64,000 nucleotides of DNA. Origin: Candidatus Zixiibacteriota bacterium (lineage in GTDB: Bacteria > Zixibacteria > MSB-5A5 > DSPP01). Where the stretch lies: positions 1 through 64,000 of the forward strand of contig JAKEHY010000020.1 of the NCBI GenBank assembly GCA_022614805.1, given 5' to 3'. Positions 33,904 to 41,131 of the stretch are shown piece after piece. The notes below the pieces were generated by a model, which ran no database searches, was not told the origin of the DNA, and was given only the letters and a program-made list of their open reading frames with translations. A program made the translations under genes and the position numbers. Positions within the stretch are counted from its first letter, which is position 1, and each line of letters starts with the position of its first letter.

Positions 33904-34983
33904 CTACTTTTTTAAAAACCCGAACAGACGCGAAAAAAAACCTTTCCTTTTGGTTTCTTCTTTCCGGCCGCGCGCCAGCTCGGCGGGGCGCTGAACCGGA
34001 CGGTTTCTCAAGTTGAAGTCGGGGCGGCCGACCGACCGGCGCAGCTCCGGCGACAAAGGCTTCGGACGCTCAACCGGCGGGCGGGCATGCTGTTCCACTT
34101 CCGACCCCGAGGTCTGACGGACTCCCGGCACGACCAGCGGCCGGTGAGATTCGGGGAACCCCGAAGCGGGGGCCGGCTTGGACAACCCCGGAACCGGGCG
34201 GAACTGCTCTCCAACCGAGGGAGGCGACCCATCCGGCTGGGGGACGCCGACCGATTCCATTTTAGGACGCGACGACCCGGCCGCGGGCTGTTCTTCGGTA
34301 CCCGGCTCCGCTCTTTTCGGCAGCTCCTCCCGGACCGGCGGATAAGCCGGTTCGACTGGACGGGGATTGGGCGCGTCCGCCGGTTTAGACCCGGCTTCCG
34401 ATTTGGCCCGGGCTTTCTCCAAAACAATCTTGATGATGCACTTGAGCGTGTCAAAAACCCCGTCCCCCTTCACCGCCACGGCCTCGAAAAAAGGCAGCCC
34501 GTTTGGATTCAAGGCCGCCTCCAAAACGTCCAAGGGCAAAGCCCCCGGCAAATCCCGCTTGTTGTACTGAATGACCATCGGAATTTCGTTCAAGTTGTAG
34601 CCGTATTCCTGGAGGTTGTCGAGCAGGTTTTTCAGGCTCTCGGCGTTTTCCTCCATCTTCGACTCCTGCGAATCGGCCACGAAAACCAGCCCGTCCACTC
34701 CCCGCAAGACCAGTTTGCGGGTGGCGTTGTAGTAGACCTGGCCGGGGACGGTGTAGAGTTGAAATTTGGTCGTGAAACCGGCGACGGACCCGATGTTGAT
34801 CGGGAGGAAGTCAAAATACAAGGTCCGGTCGGCGTCGGTGGCCAGCGAAATCAACTCTCCTTTGGTGGGCTGGGGCACCTTTTTGTGGACGTACTGCAAG
34901 TTGGTGGTCTTGCCGGAAAGCCCGGGACCGTAATAGACGATCTTGCAGGATATTTCCTTGAAGGCGTAGTTTATCGAAACCAT
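33904..34983 (-). CDS. mglA: MglA-type Ras-like GTPase with long C-terminal tail
   Basis: The first 195 residues are a standard MglA GTPase: P-loop YYGPGLSGKTTNLQY, switch segment DADRTLYFDFLP, the G3 region YTVPGQVYYNATRKLVL with RGVDGLVFVADSQ, and the base-specificity motif NKRD. MglA sets cell polarity and directs pilus and gliding machinery. Residues about 196-359 are an added Pro/Arg/Glu-rich, low-complexity tail ending in KRKGFFSRLFGFLKK, a short basic amphipathic helix that could bind membrane. Usual MglA proteins are about 195 residues, so the tail is unusual. It lies between two roadblock genes. Confidence 0.93.
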   Translation of the reverse strand: MVSINYAFKEISCKIVYYGPGLSGKTTNLQYVHKKVPQPTKGELISLATDADRTLYFDFLPINIGSVAGFTTKFQLYTVPGQVYYNATRKLVLRGVDGLVFVADSQESKMEENAESLKNLLDNLQEYGYNLNEIPMVIQYNKRDLPGALPLDVLEAALNPNGLPFFEAVAVKGDGVFDTLKCIIKIVLEKARAKSEAGSKPADAPNPRPVEPAYPPVREELPKRAEPGTEEQPAAGSSRPKMESVGVPQPDGSPPSVGEQFRPVPGLSKPAPASGFPESHRPLVVPGVRQTSGSEVEQHARPPVERPKPLSPELRRSVGRPDFNLRNRPVQRPAELARGRKEETKRKGFFSRLFGFLKK

Positions 34984-34991
34984 CAGGGGCC

Positions 34992-35330
34992 CTACATCAA
35001 AGCCAGCCGGGATGCCGCGTTTTTAATCTCCAGCCGCACCAGTCCGATGTTGACGCGCGAATCGGTGGTGACCACCAGAATTCCCTTCCCCACATCGGCC
35101 AGAAAGATTTTCCCCCGTTCGGCCTCGATGGTCACCTGTTTCAAGGGCGTCTGGCGCAACCGTTCCAAAGACTTCTGCACGTTGGAGGTGATGGCGGCGG
35201 CCAAGGCCCCCACCGTGTCGTCCTCCGCGCCGGTGTTCAAATCGGCGGCGATAACGATGCCATCCTGGCCCACCAGCATGCTGCCGGTGACGCCGGAGGT
35301 TCGGTTAAGCTCCTCTAAGATCTGGTACAT
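34992..35330 (-). CDS. Roadblock/LC7 protein, minimal (112 residues)
   Basis: A single roadblock/LC7 domain (MYQILEELNRTSGVTGSMLV, GQDGIVIAADLNTGAEDD, VTIEAERGKIFLADVGKGI, LVVTTDSRVNIGLVRLEI). GGGAGG lies before the ATG. It overlaps the end of the membrane-anchored roadblock gene by 26 bases and stops 8 bases before mglA, so the three are translationally linked. It is the closest candidate to a classical MglB. Confidence 0.9.
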   Translation of the reverse strand: MYQILEELNRTSGVTGSMLVGQDGIVIAADLNTGAEDDTVGALAAAITSNVQKSLERLRQTPLKQVTIEAERGKIFLADVGKGILVVTTDSRVNIGLVRLEIKNAASRLALM

Positions 35331-36243
35331 GGTGTCCCTCCCGACTGGTTTTCAAAACCGGTTCGTACTTTTCCTGCCAGTGGCGGCGAATCATTTCCAC
35401 GGCCCGCACCAGCCGGACGTTTAAGAGTTCGTCCGCCGGCGGTTCCACCACGGCCACCAAATAGAATTCCAAGACCTTCTGCACGTACACCTTCCCGGCG
35501 GTGGTGGAAAGCTCCATCGACTGGAAGTCGGAGTGGTCCACTCGGGAGGCCAGCTCTTTGTTGCGCTCGACTAAAACCAAACCCCAGGCGGCCCAGAGTT
35601 CATCTTCCCAGGCTCCGCCGGACTCGAAGCGGGCCAAAACCAGTCCTTCCTCGTCCACCAGATAGGCTTTCCGCACCCCGCGCTGCTCCCCGATGTAGGC
35701 CAAGGCGTCGTCAAAGTTGATTTCCCGCAAGTCGTGACGAGGGGACGCGCCCGCTTCCGGGCGGACCTTCGCGGGTTCCATGGTTCGATGGGAGCCGCCG
35801 GCTGGGGGGGGAGCCGCCGACCGGTTGACCGGCTCGGTTGCCCTGGTCGGCCGCGGCCGTTTAAGGGAGCTGCCCCACAAATTTTTCAGAAGGAACGGAG
35901 CCAAAACCGCCATAAGCAAAAAACCCGGAAAGTAGGCATACCAGCCTTCCTTCATAGCTTGGGCCAAAGGCTGCGAGTGGATGACCGAAAGCAAAACTCC
36001 CAAAACCGTACCGGCGAAAAGACGGTAGGCCGAGGTTCCCAAAGTGAATCCTACCGTTTTCCCCATCCCGGCTTCCGGGAAAACCAGGAAAAAAACCAGA
36101 AAGTAATAGGCGGCTTCGGCGGCCAACAAACGCGGGCCGGCCCATCCGGCGTAATCGAAGCCGAAGCCGGCCGGGAAGAAAATCACCGGCACCGCCGCCA
36201 GAAGAAAAAGGAGAATCAAAGCCATGCGCAACTCTTTTGACAT
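35305..36243 (-). CDS. Membrane-anchored roadblock/LC7 protein
   Basis: A 312-residue protein. About four membrane helices occupy residues 5-125 (MALILLFLLAAVPVIFFPAG, LLAAEAAYYFLVFFLVF, LFAGTVLGVLLSVI, YFPGFLLMAVLAPFLL). A Pro/Arg-rich linker follows (about residues 130-180), then a C-terminal roadblock/LC7 domain (DDALAYIGEQRGVRKAYLV, DEEGLVLARFESGGAWEDEL). It would present a roadblock domain at the inner face of the membrane, perhaps as a docking site for MglA or its partners. AGGAG precedes the ATG. I do not know a named family with this architecture. Confidence 0.82.
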   Translation of the reverse strand: MSKELRMALILLFLLAAVPVIFFPAGFGFDYAGWAGPRLLAAEAAYYFLVFFLVFPEAGMGKTVGFTLGTSAYRLFAGTVLGVLLSVIHSQPLAQAMKEGWYAYFPGFLLMAVLAPFLLKNLWGSSLKRPRPTRATEPVNRSAAPPPAGGSHRTMEPAKVRPEAGASPRHDLREINFDDALAYIGEQRGVRKAYLVDEEGLVLARFESGGAWEDELWAAWGLVLVERNKELASRVDHSDFQSMELSTTAGKVYVQKVLEFYLVAVVEPPADELLNVRLVRAVEMIRRHWQEKYEPVLKTSREGHHVPDLRGA

Positions 36244-36252
36244 CGTCGCTCC

Positions 36253-37140
36253 TTATCCGGCCAAAAGGGCAAAGTCCAAAAAAGCCCCCACCTTCATCTT
36301 GAAAGCTCCCAGGTTAATCTCGGGACGGAAGACCACCATCAGCACCTTTTCCTCCATCCGCACGGCCAGAAAGCTCATCCCGTCCGTGTCGATCCAAACT
36401 TTTTCCAACTGCCCCAGCTCCACCTTTTCGAGATTCGTTTCCGCCACCAGAAAGACGGAGGCGGAGACGGCCGCCAGGCTGTCGGCATCCCAGTTCCCCT
36501 TAAAGCGCTTGTCGATTACGAGTCCCTCCCGGTTCACGACCATAAGGGCGTCCACTTCCGGTATGGCAAAAAGCTCGTCGATGGCCTCTTCCGGGCCGAT
36601 GACGGAATCGGCGGTTCGTTCGGTTTCCAACGTGAAGATGTCGGAATCCCCCCGCCGCCGCCCCGGCTTGACCGGCTCGGAAAAACTGGGGCGGGGAACC
36701 TCCGCAGCGGGACGGGTCTTGCCCGCTTCCTTGCGGCAAAGCTCCAAGAGGTATTTGACTTCCTGATTTTCCGGGTCGGTGATGTGCAGCTTTTCCAAAA
36801 TCGACAGGGCTTCGGCCAGCTTCTTTTTGTGGATGAAAATTTCGCACAGCAAAAGCTCGGTGGCGCGGGTGCGGCCGTCCAGGCGGATGGCCTCTTCCAG
36901 CGCTTTTTCGGCCAACTCGTACATCTGGCGGTCCAGGTGGACCTTGGCCATCACCAGGTGGGCCGAACCGTAGTTGGGGTGCAGCTTGAGCCCGCTCCGG
37001 CAGATCTCCAAGGCCTTATCCAGCTGCCCCTTGCGCCGGTAGGCGTCCGCCAGGGCGGCAAAAATCTGGGAGTTTGGATTTTCCGCCAGAATTTTTTCGC
37101 ACTTGGCGATGCGGTCGTCCAACTCGGCTAAATTAAGCAT
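36253..37140 (-). CDS. TPR-roadblock/LC7 fusion protein
   Basis: A 295-residue protein. About residues 1-140 are TPR helices (IFAALADAYRRKGQLDKALE, AHLVMAKVHLDRQMYELAEK). A linker with a Pro/Arg stretch follows, and residues about 180-295 form a roadblock/LC7 domain (AIDELFAIPEVDALMVVNRE, GLVIDKRFKGNWDADSLAAV, VWIDTDGMSFLAVRMEEKVL). The TPR part could recruit another protein to the MglA system. No clear ribosome binding site before the ATG at 37140. It starts 43 bases past the stop of the small membrane protein gene. Confidence 0.85.
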   Translation of the reverse strand: MLNLAELDDRIAKCEKILAENPNSQIFAALADAYRRKGQLDKALEICRSGLKLHPNYGSAHLVMAKVHLDRQMYELAEKALEEAIRLDGRTRATELLLCEIFIHKKKLAEALSILEKLHITDPENQEVKYLLELCRKEAGKTRPAAEVPRPSFSEPVKPGRRRGDSDIFTLETERTADSVIGPEEAIDELFAIPEVDALMVVNREGLVIDKRFKGNWDADSLAAVSASVFLVAETNLEKVELGQLEKVWIDTDGMSFLAVRMEEKVLMVVFRPEINLGAFKMKVGAFLDFALLAG

Positions 37141-37183
37141 TCAGTTTCTGCAAGTTATGTGCGTCGTCCATTTTCGGCAAGGC

Positions 37184-37549
37184 TCAGCTCATTACTTTTT
37201 TAATGCGCGCGACCCCAAAGGCCATTCCCGCTCCGGCACCGAACTGCAACAACGAAACCGTAGTGGGAGAAACGGCGGCAAAGCCGGCGGCTCCCAAGAA
37301 GCTCAAGAGCTGGGAAGCGGCGAAAAGAAGCAAAGCCGCCGCCAGCCATTGCCAGCCGGCGGAAAGTTCTCCCCCCCGGGTCAGCCGGTACACCTTGAAG
37401 GCGAAGGCCAGACCGAAGGCGCTGAAAATCCCCGCAACGAGCGATAAAACAATCCCCCAGAAGGGGGCCGCCGCGCCGGGCAGGTTGTCGGCCCGGGCCG
37501 AACCGAAGAAAAGCAAAATGAACCCAAACGTCAAAAGCACCGCTTTCAT
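37184..37549 (-). CDS. Small membrane protein of the motility operon
   Basis: A 121-residue membrane protein of unknown family. It starts with a signal-like helix (VLLTFGFILLFFGSARA) and has about three more helices (FWGIVLSLVAGIFSAFGLAF, WLAAALLLFAASQLLSFLG, SLLQFGAGAGMAFGVARI). AGGAG lies before the ATG and the start is three bases past the end of the PATAN gene, so it is part of the same operon. No function can be assigned. Confidence 0.7.
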   Translation of the reverse strand: MKAVLLTFGFILLFFGSARADNLPGAAAPFWGIVLSLVAGIFSAFGLAFAFKVYRLTRGGELSAGWQWLAAALLLFAASQLLSFLGAAGFAAVSPTTVSLLQFGAGAGMAFGVARIKKVMS

Positions 37550-37552
37550 AGT

Positions 37553-38722
37553 CTACTCCTTCTTTATCTGCCGGTATACTTCGACTTCCAAATCATATTT
37601 TCCCACCAGCCCCCGCTCTTCGGCAAAGATGGCGGCGGCCTCCTTGCGCATGTCGTTGCCGACCTTTTTGTAAACCGCTCCTCCCAGAACCAGCCGCACC
37701 ACCTCCAACCCGTCCGCCAGAATACTCCCCAGCCCGGCCAACAACTTGTGCAGCCGGATTTCTTTCGGCAGTTCCGCCAGCCGGCTTAAAAAATCGCTCT
37801 GGTTGAAATGCTCGTCTCCATACAAAAAGGAGGCCAGGTAAAAATCGATTCCCTTTTTTTCCTGCGGGGAAGGCAGCCGCCGCCGGAAAAAATTTTTCCC
37901 CACCTTTTTGTCGAACACCCGCACCAAAACGGAAAAGCAGGCGGAAAAAACCCGCAGGGCGATCGAGAAAACCAACTCCTCCTCTTCCCGCGTGGAAAGC
38001 CGGGAGCGGCTTTTCGGGAGCGCCTCCACCAGGCCGTTCTGCACCAGCTGGTGGAGGGCCTTGGAGGTTACAAACTCCCCCATGGGGGAGGCCCGCAGGA
38101 CTTCCGGGTAGGTCCGGCTGCCGTCGATTAAAATCATAACGGCGAGCTGGTCGACCGTCATCGTTATTTCCTCGCCGCGGACTTTGGGGTTGGCGGAAAG
38201 CTTCAAGGGAAGGTGGGCGGCCGGCAGGGTTTTTTGTATTTCGACCCACTCGTCAATGCGCCGGGCCCCCTCCAGAATGACCGAGGAGGTCGGCAGCTCG
38301 GTTAAAATCTGGCTGGCCGCTGGGGTCTTCCCTTCGTAGAACATAAACTCCCCTTCATTCCAACCAAACAGATTGTACACGATTTCCTCGATTTGCAGCT
38401 TCAGGGCCGCCACGATCTCTTCCCGCGAAAAGAGGTTCAGCTCGATTAAGGTCACCCCCAGCTTTTTGCCGGTGGATTTGTGCAACGAGATGGCCCGCTC
38501 CAGGTCCGGTTTCGAGATTTTCCCCCGCTTTAAGAGCAAATTTCCCAGCAAATCCTCTTCGTCGTTGGCGGATAAGGCATAGACGACGTTGCCGTTTTTG
38601 AAGTAAATCTCTTTTTTCAAGGGTCCTTTGGTGACCGCCAAAGCCCCCGTTTTCTTCCCCTGCGAAAGCAATTGCAGAATGTCCGAAAAAGAGACGGTAT
38701 TCAGGTTGCCGGTAAACGCCAT
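37553..38722 (-). CDS. PATAN (DUF4388) protein with tandem MshEN-like motif
   Basis: A 389-residue cytoplasmic protein. Residues 1-60 are a PATAN/DUF4388 domain (FTGNLNTVSFSDILQLLSQG, KKTGALAVTKG, KEIYFKNGNVVYALS). In cyanobacteria PATAN proteins transmit signals to pilus motors. Residues about 65-120 carry the pattern LLGNLLLKRGKISKPDLERA and KLGVTLIELNLFSREE, the same tandem spacing as the PilB N-terminus. A winged-helix-like part (QLAVMILIDGSRTYPEVLRA) follows. The ATG at 38722 was taken; a TTG lies 9 bases upstream. It is the first gene of the motility operon. Confidence 0.82.
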   Translation of the reverse strand: MAFTGNLNTVSFSDILQLLSQGKKTGALAVTKGPLKKEIYFKNGNVVYALSANDEEDLLGNLLLKRGKISKPDLERAISLHKSTGKKLGVTLIELNLFSREEIVAALKLQIEEIVYNLFGWNEGEFMFYEGKTPAASQILTELPTSSVILEGARRIDEWVEIQKTLPAAHLPLKLSANPKVRGEEITMTVDQLAVMILIDGSRTYPEVLRASPMGEFVTSKALHQLVQNGLVEALPKSRSRLSTREEEELVFSIALRVFSACFSVLVRVFDKKVGKNFFRRRLPSPQEKKGIDFYLASFLYGDEHFNQSDFLSRLAELPKEIRLHKLLAGLGSILADGLEVVRLVLGGAVYKKVGNDMRKEAAAIFAEERGLVGKYDLEVEVYRQIKKE

Positions 38723-38750
38723 CTTCTCCAATACCCCCTTGTCTTTATTA

Positions 38751-38778
38751 GTATCGGGTTGGGCCGGAGTTTTCTTTA
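38751..38778 (-). promoter_or_regulatory. FliA/sigma-28-like promoter of the motility operon
   Basis: On the minus strand TAAA (38775-38778), 16 bases and CCCGATAC (38751-38758) resemble the flagellar sigma promoter TAAA-N15-GCCGATAA. Transcription would start near 38744, about 22 bases before the PATAN gene ATG. Confidence 0.3.
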
Positions 38779-38872
38779 CAACGCAAAACCGCCGATAGCG
38801 GCAATTCCCACCCCCGTTTTATCCCGATAAGTTCCAGCCAGAACGGCGATTCCAGAAAGCCGGCCAAGCGGC

Positions 38873-41125
38873 CTATAAAACCGGCACCGAAAGCTTGCGG
38901 CCCGAAACATGGGCGGTGGCAACCAGCCCCTTCCCCTCTTTTTTGAAGGCCACCATTCCATCCCGGAAAGCAAAAAAGAGCTTATTTGGAACGGCTTCCG
39001 GCAGGCGGTACAGGCGTTGGGTGGAAACCACCGCCTTCATTTTTGGATGGCGGCACAGGCTTTCCGCGCGGGAGAAATCGAGGGGGGCCACCAGAATGGT
39101 CGGCCTGAAAAAAAGGGAATCCAGAGGCGGCGGATGGGATTGGTTTTGGTGGGGAAGAAACAGAAATGAAAAGCCCGCCCCGCCCAACCGGAGCCCAAAA
39201 GGAATTGAATCGCCGGGAGCCAAAAGGTATTCGACGTTCCAAGCGGGAGATGCGCTGGTTCTCTTCTTGCCCCCCTCATCCACCGGCCAGCCAGTCCAAT
39301 CCGGGTTGAATGCTTTGGCAATCGCCTCGGAGGCGGCCCGTCCCGATGAATCGAAACGCAAAGGCAGGTACGCTTCGATTTTCTCCTCCCCCCAATAGGC
39401 CAAAAACGGGTCCAGGACTTGGCGGGGGGTATGCGTTTTCTGTCCCACCCGCCCTCCTCCTATCACAATCACTCGTCCCGAAAATGAGAAAACCGCAACC
39501 GTCTCTCCCCTCGCCTCCAAAACGGCCAGAGCGAACCCCGGTTTTTCTTTGAGCTCCGGCAGCCAGACCAGCGGGATAAGGCCGCCGACCAAAAGATACG
39601 CTGCGGTCTTCCGCCGTTGGGCTTTGAAGAGAAAAACGAGCAGGGCGAAAGCGCCAACGAACAGCAAAAAGGTCGTCCATCCGTCCGGGTGGGGGAGGGC
39701 AAAGTGAAAGAAAGGATGGCCCAAGAAAATTTCTTGAATCCGAAACAGGGCGTCAAAAAGAAAAATCATCCCGCCGGAAAGCAAGGAACCGGCCCCGAAA
39801 AAATTCAAGCCGGCGAAGAAAAACGCGCTCCAGGTAATGAGCATGGTCAACGGCACGGTAAAAAGGTTGGACAGAAGCGAAACCGGAGTTACCTGGTTGA
39901 AATAGAAGGCGATGAGCGGAAAGGTTGCCAGGAAGGCGACCAGGGGGGTGGTCAATACGGACAGGAACCAATGGCTGCGAGCATGCGTTTCAACGTAGCC
40001 GGCTTCTTTAAATGAGAAAAATATCAAAGCGAAAGCGGCCAGATAAGAGAGTTCAAAACCGATGTCGAAAAACCACAAGGGATTGAGGCAAAGAAGAAAC
40101 AGAGCGGAAAGGCCCAGACTCTGCTCCCCTGAAATTTCGCGGTAAACGACTTTTGAAACGGTCCAGAACGTGAACATTACGGCCGCCCGTAGAACGGAGG
40201 CCTGCAGGTCGGTGAGCAGGACAAAAATCCAGACCAAAGCCAAGGCGACCAGATAGCGCCAGCGCAGGGGAACGTAAAAAAGCTTCAAAAACAAAATCGG
40301 CAAAAGCGCCACCCAGGCTACGTTGGCGCCGGAGACAGCTAACAAATGGAGGGTGCCCGTTTTTTCGAACAGCTCATAGGTGGAGGGCTCGATGTCTCGC
40401 GTGTCACCGAGAACGAATCCTTGTACGACTCCGGCCGCTTTGGGCGGCAGTCCCTGCGTCAGTTTCTCTTCGACCAAAAGGCGGACCTTTGCCAGACGGG
40501 TTCGCCAGTTGCCGGAGCTTTTGGCGGTGATGGAAATTCCCTTTTCGTCCTTGAGAAAAACCGCGCCCTCCACCCCCCGGATGCGCATATAACGGGCGAA
40601 ATCGAGCGAGCCGGGGTTGGCCGGAGGCCAGAGGGAATCCAGGTAACCTGTAAATTCCATCCGGTCCCCCAAGGCAAAAGAAGAAATCGGCCGGCCGACG
40701 GAGAGTAAAAGCTTTCCCTCCAACCCAATTCTTTTTTTCCAGCCGACCGCCACCCGGTCGAGATAAATCCGGGTGCGGCCGGGCTTAATTTCCGGCAGTT
40801 CGCAAACCCGGCCGGAAACAACCATTCTTCGGTTGAGGCCGGCAAAATCGGCCACCGAGCGCCCGGCCGCCACGTCGGTAGCGGCCGAATGGCGCAAAGC
40901 GCCCAGACCGACAAGCAGGGCTAAGAAACCAAAATTGGCGATGGCATTTTTGACGCGATGGTGGAAAAGGCCGGCAAAAAGTCCGGCCAGGGCGCAGGCG
41001 GAAAACCAGAAGAAAAGATTATTGGTGGTGAGGGCGGAAAGAAGAATTCCGGCGGCAAAGGCCAAAGCGGCCCAGAAGGCCGGGGCCGGTAACGTATGCT
41101 TGGCGATTTTCTCTGCGGCCCCCAT
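38873..41125 (-). CDS. comEC: ComEC/Rec2 DNA-uptake channel
   Basis: ComEC forms the inner-membrane channel for single-stranded DNA during natural transformation. The 750 residues have the N-terminal OB-like DUF4131 region (VSGRVCELPEIKPGRTRIYL), the competence core (GVVQGFVLGDTRDIEPSTYE, LFEKTGTLHLLAVSGANVAW) with about ten membrane helices, and a C-terminal part where the metallo-beta-lactamase-like domain belongs. In that part the usual SHxDxDH zinc motif is not seen (AYLPLRFDSSGRAASEAIAK stands in its place). Starts 6 bases from the murJ stop. The pilus genes nearby would fit a transformation role. Confidence 0.9.
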   Translation of the reverse strand: MGAAEKIAKHTLPAPAFWAALAFAAGILLSALTTNNLFFWFSACALAGLFAGLFHHRVKNAIANFGFLALLVGLGALRHSAATDVAAGRSVADFAGLNRRMVVSGRVCELPEIKPGRTRIYLDRVAVGWKKRIGLEGKLLLSVGRPISSFALGDRMEFTGYLDSLWPPANPGSLDFARYMRIRGVEGAVFLKDEKGISITAKSSGNWRTRLAKVRLLVEEKLTQGLPPKAAGVVQGFVLGDTRDIEPSTYELFEKTGTLHLLAVSGANVAWVALLPILFLKLFYVPLRWRYLVALALVWIFVLLTDLQASVLRAAVMFTFWTVSKVVYREISGEQSLGLSALFLLCLNPLWFFDIGFELSYLAAFALIFFSFKEAGYVETHARSHWFLSVLTTPLVAFLATFPLIAFYFNQVTPVSLLSNLFTVPLTMLITWSAFFFAGLNFFGAGSLLSGGMIFLFDALFRIQEIFLGHPFFHFALPHPDGWTTFLLFVGAFALLVFLFKAQRRKTAAYLLVGGLIPLVWLPELKEKPGFALAVLEARGETVAVFSFSGRVIVIGGGRVGQKTHTPRQVLDPFLAYWGEEKIEAYLPLRFDSSGRAASEAIAKAFNPDWTGWPVDEGGKKRTSASPAWNVEYLLAPGDSIPFGLRLGGAGFSFLFLPHQNQSHPPPLDSLFFRPTILVAPLDFSRAESLCRHPKMKAVVSTQRLYRLPEAVPNKLFFAFRDGMVAFKKEGKGLVATAHVSGRKLSVPVL

Positions 41126-41131
41126 ACACCG

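Noticed and set aside
38776-38973. 65-codon minus-strand frame between comEC and the PATAN gene
   Set aside because: It mostly lies inside comEC in another frame, and its unique part is short with no ribosome binding site.
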